In this document: one piece after another, positions 1 through 8,906 of the stretch | Layout: the number at the start of each line of letters is the position of its first letter | How positions within the stretch are numbered: the first letter of the stretch is position 1 | Origin: [Eubacterium] yurii | Lineage (GTDB): Bacteria; Bacillota; Clostridia; Peptostreptococcales; Filifactoraceae | NCBI GenBank assembly: GCA_900167215.1 | Contig: FUZS01000007.1 | Span: 62,001 to 126,000 of the forward strand | Direction of reading: 5' to 3' | Length of the DNA stretch: 64,000 bases | Translations under genes and position numbers: made by a program | The notes under the pieces: model-generated | The model's database searches: none | Seen by the model: only the letters and a program-made list of their open reading frames with translations | What the model was told of the DNA's origin: nothing

Positions 1-1
1 C

Positions 2-1273
2 GTCTTTGTTTTTTTGATGGCTGTTATTCTGGTAAATATTGACATCTCAAGTCATAAAAACATAGAAAAAGAAGTAAAAAATTTCATAACGAAGATAGAA
101 AAAGTCGAATTCTCAAACGACAAAATCTACATATACACAAGCAATATACTTATTAAATCTTTTATATCAGACTTAGATTATAAAGTAGGAGACATACTTG
201 AACTAAGCGGAAAATTGAAAGATAACCTGTCTTTGGAAAATAAATCATACGGTCTCTACTTAAAAAGCAAGGGCTACGACTATACTATAAGTGCAAGTAA
301 AATGAAGAAAATAGGTGAAGAAGAAAATTTATTCAGCCATATATTTGAGATAAGACAAAGTATCTCTTCATGGATTGACCTTGTCTTTCCAAAATACAAC
401 GGAATAATAAAGGCTCTGACTGTTTCAGACAGGCAAAATATAAGCGATGAAGATAAGAGTCTATTTTCAAAATCAGGTCTAAGCCACATCATCAGCATAT
501 CAGGCTTTCATATAGTGCTTGTAAGTTCGATATTTTTCAGCATGTTCTTCTTCTTGCCTAAGAAATACAGATATATCATCTCTGCAATAATTACTCTTTT
601 TTATGTTGCAATTACAGGATTTAATCCGCCTTGCGTCAGGGCTTATGTCTTTTACATCAGCTATATATCTGCAATCTTATTGCAAAAGAGATACGACATA
701 TTTTCAGTAGGATTTTTGCTTGCATCGCTATATATGGCTCTCAATCCTTATATTATATTTAATATAGGATTTTGCCTGTCATTTATGTGTGTATTTTCTA
801 TTGCTATGTTTTACAAAGGAATATTTGCTTTTTTAAAAAGACGTACCATACAATTAGGAATAAGATTTGGCGATATTCCAAAGGCAACAGTATCTGCAAT
901 CAGCGTAACTGTAGCCTCTTATGTCTTGACTTTACCCTATTTATATTACAATATAGGCGTTATAAGTTTTATTTCAGTGCTTTCAAATATCATAAGCATT
1001 CCTATTATATCTCTTGCCTATCCCTTTATTATGCTAAGTCTGTTATTTATGAATATTCCGTTTTTATGTACTGTATTTGCAAATATAGTAAATTTTTTGC
1101 TAACTATATTTTATAAATCTAATGAGCTCCTGATAAATCTACCCTTTGCCTATGTGGAAATACAAGAGAGAAAATTATCCTATGTTCTATGCGCCTATGT
1201 ACTTATATTATGCGCTTATCACATTCATATAAAAAATAAAATTGAAAAAAATATGTTTGTAGCAAAAAAATAA
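2..1273 (+). CDS. comEC: ComEC/Rec2-type DNA-uptake channel protein, 5'-truncated by the window edge
   Basis: This is a polytopic membrane protein of the competence family, which forms the channel for single-stranded DNA uptake across the cytoplasmic membrane. The frame is open to the window edge, so the true start lies upstream; TTG at 14 and ATG at 17 are only the first start-like codons visible. About the first 130 visible residues resemble the soluble OB-like DUF4131 domain. The conserved stretch SGLSHIISISGFHI follows, then PPCVRAYVF and about eight hydrophobic segments. The protein ends right after the membrane domain, so the C-terminal metallo-beta-lactamase domain of full-length ComEC is absent. 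A stand-alone MBL protein of that type lies at 45657-46523. The family call is firm. Whether it works in natural transformation here is inference. Confidence 0.85.
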   Translation, partial: VFVFLMAVILVNIDISSHKNIEKEVKNFITKIEKVEFSNDKIYIYTSNILIKSFISDLDYKVGDILELSGKLKDNLSLENKSYGLYLKSKGYDYTISASKMKKIGEEENLFSHIFEIRQSISSWIDLVFPKYNGIIKALTVSDRQNISDEDKSLFSKSGLSHIISISGFHIVLVSSIFFSMFFFLPKKYRYIISAIITLFYVAITGFNPPCVRAYVFYISYISAILLQKRYDIFSVGFLLASLYMALNPYIIFNIGFCLSFMCVFSIAMFYKGIFAFLKRRTIQLGIRFGDIPKATVSAISVTVASYVLTLPYLYYNIGVISFISVLSNIISIPIISLAYPFIMLSLLFMNIPFLCTVFANIVNFLLTIFYKSNELLINLPFAYVEIQERKLSYVLCAYVLILCAYHIHIKNKIEKNMFVAKK

Positions 1274-1310
1274 TACCAAGTTCTTATATTTATACTTAGT
1301 ATTATTTTAT
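1271..1310. terminator. Hairpin between convergent comEC and flavodoxin genes
   Basis: AATAC-C-AAGT pairs with ACTT-A-GTATT with one internal mismatch around a loop of about 12 nt, followed by a T-rich stretch. It lies in the 42-bp gap between two convergent genes and could serve both. Confidence 0.5.
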
Positions 1311-1315
1311 ATCTA

Positions 1316-1777
1316 TTACAGCTTTTTAACATCTTCAATCCACTTGGCATAGTTTGTCTTATTAATAATTGAATGATTGAAAGGAAGCTGAATTTTGGCA
1401 TTTCCTATTGACTCTTCCAAGGCTTTAAGAGTTGCTTTTACATTTGTTGAGCCTGAAGTAGCAAAAGGAACTATCTTCTTTCCGTCCAAATCATACTTTT
1501 TCAAATAGTCGGTAACTATAACAGGCGGTTTACTAAACCAGACAGGGTATCCTACCAAAATAACATCCACATCTGATATGTCTATAATAGGCGCAAAATA
1601 CTTAGCCACCTCACCTGACTTTTTTTCCTTACGAGATCTTGCAATAGCTTTGAAATATGAACCGTATGACACCTCCGGTTCTATACTTATCATTTCGCAT
1701 CCAAGGTCTTTTTTTATATTTTCTGCAATTTTCTTTGTCTTTCCACTGTTTGAATAGTAAAATATTATCGCTTTCAT
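1316..1777 (-). CDS. Flavodoxin-family protein
   Basis: A 153-residue FMN-binding electron carrier or small NADPH-dependent reductase of the flavodoxin fold. The N-terminus begins with a beta strand and the phosphate-binding loop YYSNSGKTKK (residues 7-16), as in flavodoxins. The later segment VGYPVWFSKPP (about residues 75-85) matches the aromatic FMN-stacking loop, and FATSGST (about 105-111) is the third flavin loop. Its length is typical of short single-domain members. It is monocistronic, convergent with comEC, and starts with ATG after a gAGCTTAG-type weak ribosome binding site. The redox partner is unknown. Confidence 0.85.
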   Translation of the reverse strand: MKAIIFYYSNSGKTKKIAENIKKDLGCEMISIEPEVSYGSYFKAIARSRKEKKSGEVAKYFAPIIDISDVDVILVGYPVWFSKPPVIVTDYLKKYDLDGKKIVPFATSGSTNVKATLKALEESIGNAKIQLPFNHSIINKTNYAKWIEDVKKL

Positions 1778-1953
1778 AATCTAAGCTCCTATTAATTGAT
1801 ATATTCTTTTTAATACTTACTCTTAATAATGTCTTTATCACAAATATATATCTTTGAACTACCAACATTATACAACTTTTTATTCTATTTTTAAAGTAAA
1901 GTGATTTTTTTATCATATAATTTTCACTTATTAATATTACATTATTTCCAAGT

Positions 1954-2352
1954 CTATATATTGTAATTCAAAACACAGTCTGACAGAGATACTACATAGC
2001 CCACTACCTTCATATCTCCAATATTGTCTTCCCATCCGTTTACATATTTGATATCACTTAACTTTCCGCTTACAGCAATTAAACTCTTATTATCTTTTGA
2101 CGGAATGAATTTATGGTAAAGTATCTTGATTTCTTCAACCCTTCCTTCAAATGCCAGTACCTTATCTCCCTTAGCATAATGGGCGTCATAACAATAATCT
2201 ATTTTTCCAATGTCAACAGGTGAATTAAAAGCATTATTACTTAACACTGTCCATTCCACCTTATCTCCTACGGAAAAAGGCGTCCCACAACATTGCATTT
2301 GCCACACTGCATAAAAGACTGTACATCTTTTTCTTTTATTTAGCTCATCCAT
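1954..2352 (-). CDS. Small cytosolic protein resembling DUF6578
   Basis: A 132-residue protein with no membrane segment. Near the N-terminus it carries the striking motif WQMQCCGTPFSVGDKVEW (residues 17-34), which I recall as the signature of the DUF6578 family; I cannot run the profile to confirm this. The two adjacent cysteines followed by a G-D-x-V-x-W turn suggest a small beta-barrel domain. A second half, about residues 55-130, contains further beta-type segments. Members of this family have no established function. It is a single gene, and repeat C1 lies just upstream of its promoter region. Confidence 0.6.
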   Translation of the reverse strand: MDELNKRKRCTVFYAVWQMQCCGTPFSVGDKVEWTVLSNNAFNSPVDIGKIDYCYDAHYAKGDKVLAFEGRVEEIKILYHKFIPSKDNKSLIAVSGKLSDIKYVNGWEDNIGDMKVVGYVVSLSDCVLNYNI

Positions 2353-2413
2353 AATAACTCCATATCTTTGTTAATTAATAATAAAAAATGCTCATTTTTC
2401 AACGCTACTGTTC

Positions 2414-2541
2414 TAATACTAAAGTCTAATAAAATAATGGATAAAATATTTTTGGTGCAATCATAATAAAATCATAAATATTATACTATTTTTTTAATTA
2501 TTGTTGAAGATTATCCATAGATTAAATAGATATTAGTATTA
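2414..2541. repeat. Interspersed repeat C, copy 1
   Basis: A 128-bp non-coding unit with perfect 9-bp ends, TAATACTAA at 2414-2422 and TTAGTATTA at 2533-2541. Its core contains CCATAGATTAAATAGAT near the right end, which recurs at 31787-31901 and in inverse orientation at 63518-63653. It sits in the intergenic space at the left edge of the ABC/ECF gene cluster. Confidence 0.75.
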
Positions 2542-2551
2542 AACTAAAGTT

Positions 2552-3136
2552 TTAAATCACTCCTGCTTTTTCAAAATGCTTTTTAAGTATCCTTGTTGCA
2601 ACAAATGCTCCTATGCAAGCAAGAATAAAAGTTATCAAACCAAATCCTACTGCCCACGAAACTTTGAAATAAGATAATGCTTCATTTATTTGTGCTTCGC
2701 TCATTTTCCATTTTGATGCTCTTTCCACAAAAGAAGTTGTCCCGAATAAAATTACAGGAATTACTGTTCCTAAAAAATCTGCTAATGCAAATGTCCCATA
2801 TCCAATAATCATTCGTCCCATACTCTCATAATTCCCTATAATCAAATCACATATAATTCCTCCGATTACAGCAAAGACTGCATGAGACAAATGTCCTCCT
2901 GACAATGCAATTAAGCCAAGAAGCGTTCCTGATATTGTAAATACGCCCTTCTTTTTAACTTTTACAGCCATAAGAATATAAACGGTGGCAGCTACCATAA
3001 AACTAACTCCTGAAGCAATAAATCCTCCAATAACTGTTGTCGCCATAGCAAAACTGGCTGCCATGTATATAAAAATTCCAATTGCATTAAAAATTCCGAT
3101 TGTAATAAAATCACGACCATTTAATTTGTTTTTCAT
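2552..3136 (-). CDS. MptD-type ECF transporter S component
   Basis: A 194-residue, strongly hydrophobic protein with about five to six membrane segments, matching in length and character the S (substrate-capturing) subunits of energy-coupling-factor importers of the MptD/Trep_Strep group. It is the last gene of the minus-strand cluster. Its start codon overlaps the stop of the T-component gene by 4 bp, so translation is coupled. With the T component and double ATPase upstream it makes a complete ECF importer. The S component defines the substrate, which cannot be read from the sequence. The adjacent exporter-fold ABC pair suggests a metallophore or similar metal-linked ligand. Confidence 0.85.
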   Translation of the reverse strand: MKNKLNGRDFITIGIFNAIGIFIYMAASFAMATTVIGGFIASGVSFMVAATVYILMAVKVKKKGVFTISGTLLGLIALSGGHLSHAVFAVIGGIICDLIIGNYESMGRMIIGYGTFALADFLGTVIPVILFGTTSFVERASKWKMSEAQINEALSYFKVSWAVGFGLITFILACIGAFVATRILKKHFEKAGVI

Positions 3137-3852
3137 AAAAGTCCTCCTAATAAAATTTTCTGTATTACTATTACAAGAGCAATCATCAAAGCTCCTAATA
3201 GTCCAATCATTAAGTCTGTTTTTCTAAACCGTAATTCTGTTAATGTTACCCTCTTCTCATCACTATCAAGCCCTCTAATGAGTGCCGAAGCTGACAATTC
3301 GTCTGAAATTTTAATCATTCTCATTAAAAGCGGAACAAGCGTATATTCAATGTATTTAATTGGATGTAGCAACGGAAAAAATCTGCTTGTTACGATTCCT
3401 CGAATCTTCATATTCTCTTTTAATGCCTTGAGTTCTATTTTTATAGTTGGTACAAACCTAAGCAAAACACTAAAAGGTATACCAATGCTTCTTGGTACTT
3501 TCATTCTATTTAACGCTTCCAGCATTTCACTTACACTTGTAGTCTTTGTTATATATCCACCAAACATAGCGATTAAGGTCATTCTTGATGCAAAGTAAAT
3601 AAACATATATATTGCAAATACAATACTTGCTTCACAAAACTTTCCAAGCCCTAACTCTATGCAGTATAAAAGCACAAAAAACAAGATAAAGCGTAACGCT
3701 CTTTTCCACATACCACTGTATACATACAGAAAAAAGGCAAAGACAATCAGTACAAAAAGTAGAATTGTATCACTTATAAAAAAGCTCGTAAAGGAGGCAA
3801 TTGGAAGTAGAGTAAGTTTTATTCTCGGATCTATAGTTTTTCTATCTGACAA
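3133..3852 (-). CDS. ecfT: ECF transporter transmembrane T component
   Basis: A 239-residue membrane protein of the EcfT/CbiQ family, which couples ATP hydrolysis by the A subunits to tilting of the S subunit. Several hydrophobic segments lie in the N-terminal two thirds. They are followed by a coupling helix region, LRFVPTIKIELKALKEN (about 126-142), and a second element, SALIRGLDSDEKR, which corresponds to the Ala-Arg-Gly coupling motifs of the family. The start overlaps the end of the ATPase gene by 11 bp, and the stop overlaps the S gene by 4 bp. This tight packing supports one transcript and one complex. Confidence 0.88.
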   Translation of the reverse strand: MSDRKTIDPRIKLTLLPIASFTSFFISDTILLFVLIVFAFFLYVYSGMWKRALRFILFFVLLYCIELGLGKFCEASIVFAIYMFIYFASRMTLIAMFGGYITKTTSVSEMLEALNRMKVPRSIGIPFSVLLRFVPTIKIELKALKENMKIRGIVTSRFFPLLHPIKYIEYTLVPLLMRMIKISDELSASALIRGLDSDEKRVTLTELRFRKTDLMIGLLGALMIALVIVIQKILLGGLL

Positions 3853-5359
3853 GCTCTCTACCTCCTCTCATCTTGTCTAATATGAGAAATTTATTACTTT
3901 CACTCATATTCAAAACAGTTTCTATTTTTCCATCTCCCATTACCCACAGCTTGCTCACTGTGTTTGCTAAAAACTCAAAATCATGACTTATTACCAAAAC
4001 TGTTGTCCCATTTTTTAATTGTTCCTCAATCAATTTTGCCACCGAAAGCATTGAGTCTTTATCACAACCTGATGTTGGTTCATCATAGATGAAAATCTTT
4101 GCCCGTTTCATCATTCCACAAGCTATTGTCAGTCTTTGTTTTTCTCCTCTTGATAAAGCAAACGGATGCTTATCTATATATTTATCTAAGCCAAGTACAT
4201 TCAAAATAAACTGTGCCTTTTGGGTATTTTCTTTTTTATCTTTACTTGAAATACCAAGTAGCATTTCATCAAGTACACTTTCCGAAAACAACTGATAGTC
4301 TGAATCTTGAAAGACAAAATATGACATATCCATTAAATCTTTATGATTAAGCGACTTATCTTTTCCCGCCCGTATTGTTCCCTCTTTTATCTTCTCAAGT
4401 CCTGAAATCACTCTTGCAAAGGTAGTTTTCCCGGTACCATTTAAGCCGATAAGACCAATGGCTTTTCCGCACTCCATATTGAAATCAAGATGATTTAAGA
4501 TGTACTGTTTTTGCTTATTTCCATCCTTAGCTACATTCGGATAGCAAAATTTCAAGTCTTTTCCGCTGATACTTTCATCATTTAATTGATATGAATCTTT
4601 CTTCTCACTTATCCTGTATTCTTCTAATTCAATGGTTCTTAGTCCATTCTCATCCCAAAACTCCCCTTCAAGATGGATAACTTCTTCCCGACTCAAGTCC
4701 TGTGCAATCTCTCCATCTTTCACCAAAAGAAAACGATCAAATAAAGACTTTACATAGTACAAACGATGTTCAATTAGAACAACTGTTGTTCCTTTTTTCT
4801 TTAATTTCTCCAAAATTAAAAACAGGTCAAATGTTGCTTTCATATCCAAATTTGCTGAAGGTTCATCTAAAATTAAAACTTTCGGATTCATCGCATAGAT
4901 GCTTGCAATAGCTATCTTTTGTTTCTGCCCGCTTGATAATTCAAAAACAGATTTTCCTTTCAGTTCCTCAATATCCAGCTCTGCATATACTTCTTCTACT
5001 CTCTGTTTGATTTCATCTCTTGATTTGCAGATAGTTTGAAGACCAAAAGCTATTTCTTCATCTGTAGTTGTAGTAAAAAACTGACTTCTTGGATCTTGAA
5101 ATACAGTTCCTACAATATGCCCTATTTCATGAAGCAATAATTTGCTTATATCTTTTCCGGACGCAAAGGCTTCTCCTTGCATTTTGCCTTTGTAATAATG
5201 TGGAATAAGACCATTCATTACACTTCCAAGAGTGCTTTTACCACTTCCACTTTTCCCTGAAATTAAAACAAATTCACCCTTTTTAATTTCAAGATTGATA
5301 TTTTTTAAAGCAGTTCGTCCATCTTCCCATTCATAAGAAACATCTTTTAACAAAATCAT
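3842..5359 (-). CDS. ecfA: ECF-type ABC ATPase with two fused nucleotide-binding domains
   Basis: A 505-residue cytosolic protein containing two full ABC ATPase domains in tandem, the fused equivalent of EcfA1/EcfA2. Domain 1 has Walker A GKSGSGKST (about 34-42), signature LSSGQKQK and Walker B VLILDEPSANLD. Domain 2 has Walker A GLNGTGKTT, signature LSRGEKQR and Walker B IFIYDEPTSGCD. All catalytic elements look intact. It starts 2 bp from the stop of the upstream ABC gene and overlaps ecfT, consistent with one operon. It energises the S/T pair encoded downstream. Confidence 0.92.
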   Translation of the reverse strand: MILLKDVSYEWEDGRTALKNINLEIKKGEFVLISGKSGSGKSTLGSVMNGLIPHYYKGKMQGEAFASGKDISKLLLHEIGHIVGTVFQDPRSQFFTTTTDEEIAFGLQTICKSRDEIKQRVEEVYAELDIEELKGKSVFELSSGQKQKIAIASIYAMNPKVLILDEPSANLDMKATFDLFLILEKLKKKGTTVVLIEHRLYYVKSLFDRFLLVKDGEIAQDLSREEVIHLEGEFWDENGLRTIELEEYRISEKKDSYQLNDESISGKDLKFCYPNVAKDGNKQKQYILNHLDFNMECGKAIGLIGLNGTGKTTFARVISGLEKIKEGTIRAGKDKSLNHKDLMDMSYFVFQDSDYQLFSESVLDEMLLGISSKDKKENTQKAQFILNVLGLDKYIDKHPFALSRGEKQRLTIACGMMKRAKIFIYDEPTSGCDKDSMLSVAKLIEEQLKNGTTVLVISHDFEFLANTVSKLWVMGDGKIETVLNMSESNKFLILDKMRGGRELVR

Positions 5360-5361
5360 GG

Positions 5362-7071
5362 TTACACCTCATACTGAGCTTTCCATAATTTTGTGTAGTA
5401 ACCATCTTTCTCAAGAAGTTCCCCATGCTTTCCTTTTTCAAGTAAATTTCCTTTTTGAAATACGAGAATTTGGTCAGCTTTCTGAATTGTTTTTAAATGA
5501 TGAGCCACTACAAGTACGGTTCTATTCTTTGCAAGTTCTGTAATGGCATCTTGTATCAAAGATTCATTTACAGGATCAACATTACTTGTCATTTCATCAA
5601 GAATTAAAATCGGTGCATCTTTTAGAAAAGCTCTTGCAATAGATATTCTTTGTCTTTGTCCACCTGAAAGAAGCCCACCATTTTCTCCAATATCAGTTTC
5701 ATAACCTTTTGGTAAACTCATAATGAAATCATGTATCCTTGCCTTTTTTGCAGCTTTAATGATTTCCTCTTTTGTAGCTCCTTTTTTACCTACTCTGATA
5801 TTTTCTTCAATCGTGTTATCAAACAATTGAACATTCTGCATGACAATACTGATACAATCTAAAAGCTCATCATAAGGAATATCCCTTATATCAATTCCTC
5901 CGAGTGTAATTTTTCCTTTATGCACATCATAAAATCTTAAAAGCAAGTTGGTTATCGTAGTCTTTCCACTACCTGATTCCCCAACTAAGGCTGTCATTGT
6001 TTTTTCAGCAATAGAAAAGCTCAATTTTTCCATTTTAAATTCATCTTTTTCATAGGAAAAATCTATGTTTTCAAAAGCTATATCATTATCTTCCAGAACA
6101 ATTCCATTCACTTTATCCGGTATTACATCTGCATATAAAATTCTTGAAAGTCTTTCGTAACTGTCCACTGCCGAAACATAGTACATATAGTGTTGTTCCA
6201 TAGAAGCGAATGGCTTATAAAACTCTTTTGAAATTACTGCAAAAATAATAAAATTAAGTACATTAAGATTTCCCTTTATAACAAGTATTGCTCCAGAGGT
6301 TAAAAGAACTAAATATCCAATATCCAGTAAAAACCCAAATATAGATAACTGTTTTGCCTTAAATCTTGAAGCTGCTTTACTTGTTTCTCCAAACTTCTTC
6401 GTTTTATTCATTAGTTCATTATCCAAGCTCTTATTGTTTGAAAAACTCTTTAGTACAGGTATTCCTCTAACATATTCAACAAATAAGCTAACCATATCAA
6501 GAAGTGCTGAGTTGTTTTGATTTTCAATTCTTTCAGATTGCTTAATTGTCATATATAGAAAGGCAAGTGCAATCGGAACGGATACTGCCATTATCAGTGC
6601 CAACTTTATATCAATATTTGCAAGACCAACAAATACGACTGCACCTATCAAAAAATCGCCAAACATTCTTGACCACATGTGTCCTACAACAAGGGACATA
6701 TTATCAACATCTTTGTGTAAAATTGTATTGATTTCTCCCAATCTTTCATTTGTATAAAAACCTAAACTAAATTTCTTTAATTTGATAATCATGTGTTCTC
6801 TGATTCGCTGAACAATATCAAAACCTGCACTATGCTTTTTCATATCTGCGACCATATTACAAATACCTTTGAAGACTACAAGTAATCCAATCGCAATAAA
6901 ATATTTATAAAGCATACCTAAACTCGTCCCATCAAATATCTGAAACAGTATAGAAAATACGATAACAATCATAGCTATGGAGCTTAGTCCATAAAGGGCA
7001 AAGAATATACTTGATATAATCAAATCTCTCTTCCCGATTTTTGTAAGTAGTTTTAACATTTCTCTAAACAT
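5362..7071 (-). CDS. ABC half-transporter, exporter fold (membrane domain + ATPase), second of a pair
   Basis: A 569-residue fusion of a six-helix ABC type IV membrane domain (about 1-310) and a nucleotide-binding domain. Walker A is GESGSGKTT, the signature LSGGQRQRISIARA, Walker B ILILDEMTSNVD and the H-loop AHH. Its start overlaps the stop of the preceding half-transporter by 8 bp, so the two very likely form a heterodimer. Pairs of this kind next to siderophore genes (YbtP/YbtQ, IrtA/IrtB) import metallophores despite the exporter fold. Here that role is an inference from the adjoining ECF importer. A drug-export role is the main alternative. Confidence 0.88.
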   Translation of the reverse strand: MFREMLKLLTKIGKRDLIISSIFFALYGLSSIAMIVIVFSILFQIFDGTSLGMLYKYFIAIGLLVVFKGICNMVADMKKHSAGFDIVQRIREHMIIKLKKFSLGFYTNERLGEINTILHKDVDNMSLVVGHMWSRMFGDFLIGAVVFVGLANIDIKLALIMAVSVPIALAFLYMTIKQSERIENQNNSALLDMVSLFVEYVRGIPVLKSFSNNKSLDNELMNKTKKFGETSKAASRFKAKQLSIFGFLLDIGYLVLLTSGAILVIKGNLNVLNFIIFAVISKEFYKPFASMEQHYMYYVSAVDSYERLSRILYADVIPDKVNGIVLEDNDIAFENIDFSYEKDEFKMEKLSFSIAEKTMTALVGESGSGKTTITNLLLRFYDVHKGKITLGGIDIRDIPYDELLDCISIVMQNVQLFDNTIEENIRVGKKGATKEEIIKAAKKARIHDFIMSLPKGYETDIGENGGLLSGGQRQRISIARAFLKDAPILILDEMTSNVDPVNESLIQDAITELAKNRTVLVVAHHLKTIQKADQILVFQKGNLLEKGKHGELLEKDGYYTKLWKAQYEV

Positions 7072-8803
7072 TTTCTGTTACCACCTCTTTCAAATTCCAT
7101 CTATCTACCTTGTTCTGTGCTTCAACCATATCCTTATAAAACTCACATCTTTTCATCAGTTCTTCATGGCTTCCTGCATCAAGAACAACACCCTTATCCA
7201 TAACTATAATTTGGTCTGAATCTCTAATTGTGTTTAGATGATGAGCAATTGTAATAATGGTTTTATCCTTGCTTAAATCGTCAATTGCTTCGCCGATTAG
7301 TCTTTCATTTTCACTATCAACAGCTGCCATTGCTTCATCTAATATTAAAATCGGTGCATTTTTAAGTATCATTCTTGCTATAGAGATTCTTTGTTTTTCT
7401 CCACCGGATAACTTAACTCCCATTTCACCTACTCGTGTTTCATATCCATTTGGTAAAGCAGAAATAAAATCATGACATCTTGCTTTTTTAGCTGCCTCTA
7501 TAACTTCTTCTTTTGTTGCATTTAGTTTTCCGATTGCTATATTTTCAAAAATACTTAAATCAAAAAGGATAACTTCTTGTTGCACACTACCAATCAGCAT
7601 TGATATATTTTCTTGACTATATTCTTTTATATCTTTTCCATTTATCAGTATTTGTCCTTCGTCTGCATCCCAAAATCCCATAAGCAAATTAGATACAGTA
7701 CTTTTCCCACAACCACTTGCTCCTACAAAGGCATTCAAACTATTTTTCTTAAAAGTTAAATTGATATTTTTTAGCTCAAAGCTATCTTTTCCGTATGCAA
7801 AATTCACACCTTTAAATTCTATGTTTCCAAATTCTAAACCTTGTTCTGTCTTTTTCTTTGGAAGCGGAACTGTTAAAACTTTTCCTATCGCCTTTAGAGC
7901 TTCCTTAAACACAATAGAAAAATGTTGCAATGTAGCTGTCTTACTTATAGATGCAGTAAAAGCAGACGATAAAATAATGGCAAGTATAAAATTAGGTGTT
8001 GTAATATTTCCATAGTAAAGAAATATACTTCCCAAAATCATGACAATAACTACTCCAATTTCCATAAATATGTCAATAAGTCCCATTGGAATCGTAATTG
8101 CTCCCATGCTCTTTTTAACCCAGTAAATATATTCTCTTGCCGTTTTTAATGTTCTTTCACTAATCTCCTCTTCTTTAGCAAAAGCCTTAATCACAGAAAT
8201 ATTTTTTACATATTCCATTAGCTCTTCTCTCATCTTGTTTTCATGGTTAAAGTAAATAGCAAAGTTTTTATCCATTGTTTTCTGTGAAAGAACTTTTACC
8301 AAATACATAAGTGGAACTCCGGCAATCATTCCAAGAGCAAGACGCCAATCCACAAAAATCATAGCTACAAAAATAATGGTAGGCAGAAGTGTAACTGACA
8401 TTATTTCAGGAAGACCATGAGCAAGATATACTTCCACTTGTTCTACATCATGTTGAACAATGTTGGTAAGCTCTCCTGTATTATGTTCTTTAAAGAATCC
8501 CAAACTTAGTTTTTTCAGATGACCGATAATATCTAACCTAAGTTCTGTTAATTTTTCGTATGCTTTCTCATGGGCAACCTTTGTTGCAAAATAATAAAAC
8601 ACTCCTTTTAATACAAACGATATAAAGATTCCCAAGAATGTATACTTTAAATTACCTTCGTTAATATTGTTTGTGATTAAAGAACTAATCAAATATACGA
8701 GTAAGATTTGTGGTATCAAATCAAATACTATTTTTAAAGCAAGAAGTGAATTGGATAAGCCGTTTTTCCCAATCACTTTTTTTCTTAATTCTTTTTCCGG
8801 CAT
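7064..8803 (-). CDS. ABC half-transporter, exporter fold (membrane domain + ATPase), first of a pair
   Basis: A 579-residue half-transporter. The frame extends to a TTG at 8821, but the ATG at 8803 is preceded by AAAGGAG at proper spacing, so I use it. The membrane domain occupies about residues 1-320. The ATPase has Walker A GASGCGKST, signature LSGGEKQRISIARM, Walker B ILILDEAMAAVD and the H-loop AHH. It overlaps the next half-transporter by 8 bp. Its promoter at 8828-8856 is covered by an inverted repeat also found at the neighbouring tetR promoter, so it is probably repressed by that TetR protein. Confidence 0.88.
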   Translation of the reverse strand: MPEKELRKKVIGKNGLSNSLLALKIVFDLIPQILLVYLISSLITNNINEGNLKYTFLGIFISFVLKGVFYYFATKVAHEKAYEKLTELRLDIIGHLKKLSLGFFKEHNTGELTNIVQHDVEQVEVYLAHGLPEIMSVTLLPTIIFVAMIFVDWRLALGMIAGVPLMYLVKVLSQKTMDKNFAIYFNHENKMREELMEYVKNISVIKAFAKEEEISERTLKTAREYIYWVKKSMGAITIPMGLIDIFMEIGVVIVMILGSIFLYYGNITTPNFILAIILSSAFTASISKTATLQHFSIVFKEALKAIGKVLTVPLPKKKTEQGLEFGNIEFKGVNFAYGKDSFELKNINLTFKKNSLNAFVGASGCGKSTVSNLLMGFWDADEGQILINGKDIKEYSQENISMLIGSVQQEVILFDLSIFENIAIGKLNATKEEVIEAAKKARCHDFISALPNGYETRVGEMGVKLSGGEKQRISIARMILKNAPILILDEAMAAVDSENERLIGEAIDDLSKDKTIITIAHHLNTIRDSDQIIVMDKGVVLDAGSHEELMKRCEFYKDMVEAQNKVDRWNLKEVVTENV

Positions 8804-8827
8804 GAACAACTCTCCTTTCAAAATTGA

Positions 8828-8856
8828 ATAATATTGAATTTTAATTCAGTATTAAA
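8828..8856 (-). promoter_or_regulatory. Promoter of the ABC/ECF operon with overlapping TetR operator
   Basis: On the minus strand, TTTAAT (8856-8851), a 17-nt spacer and TATTAT (8833-8828) form a weak -35/consensus-like -10 promoter. A 24-bp near-perfect palindrome, AATATTGAATT-TT-AATTCAGTATT (8830-8853), fills the spacer and overlaps the -10. The same half-site occurs twice at the tetR promoter, which marks it as the likely operator. Confidence 0.7.
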
Positions 8857-8866
8857 GTTTAAAGTA

Positions 8867-8891
8867 AGACTTTGCTGATTACGCAAAGTCT
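8867..8891. terminator. Hairpin between tetR and the ABC operon promoter
   Basis: AGACTTTGC and GCAAAGTCT form a perfect 9-bp stem around the loop TGATTAC. On the minus strand it follows the tetR stop but lacks a clean U-tract. On the plus strand it is followed by ATTTTTT. It may limit tetR read-through into the transporter genes. Confidence 0.5.
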
Positions 8892-8906
8892 ATTTTTTAG
8901 TGCTGA

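Noticed and set aside
1629-1916. A 95-codon minus-strand frame overlapping the flavodoxin start
   Set aside because: It shares most of its length with the flavodoxin gene in another frame and has no recognisable domain.
8867-8891. GCAAAGTC as part of a c-di-GMP or other riboswitch
   Set aside because: It is a simple hairpin; no conserved riboswitch core lies around it, and no such core was seen elsewhere in the window.
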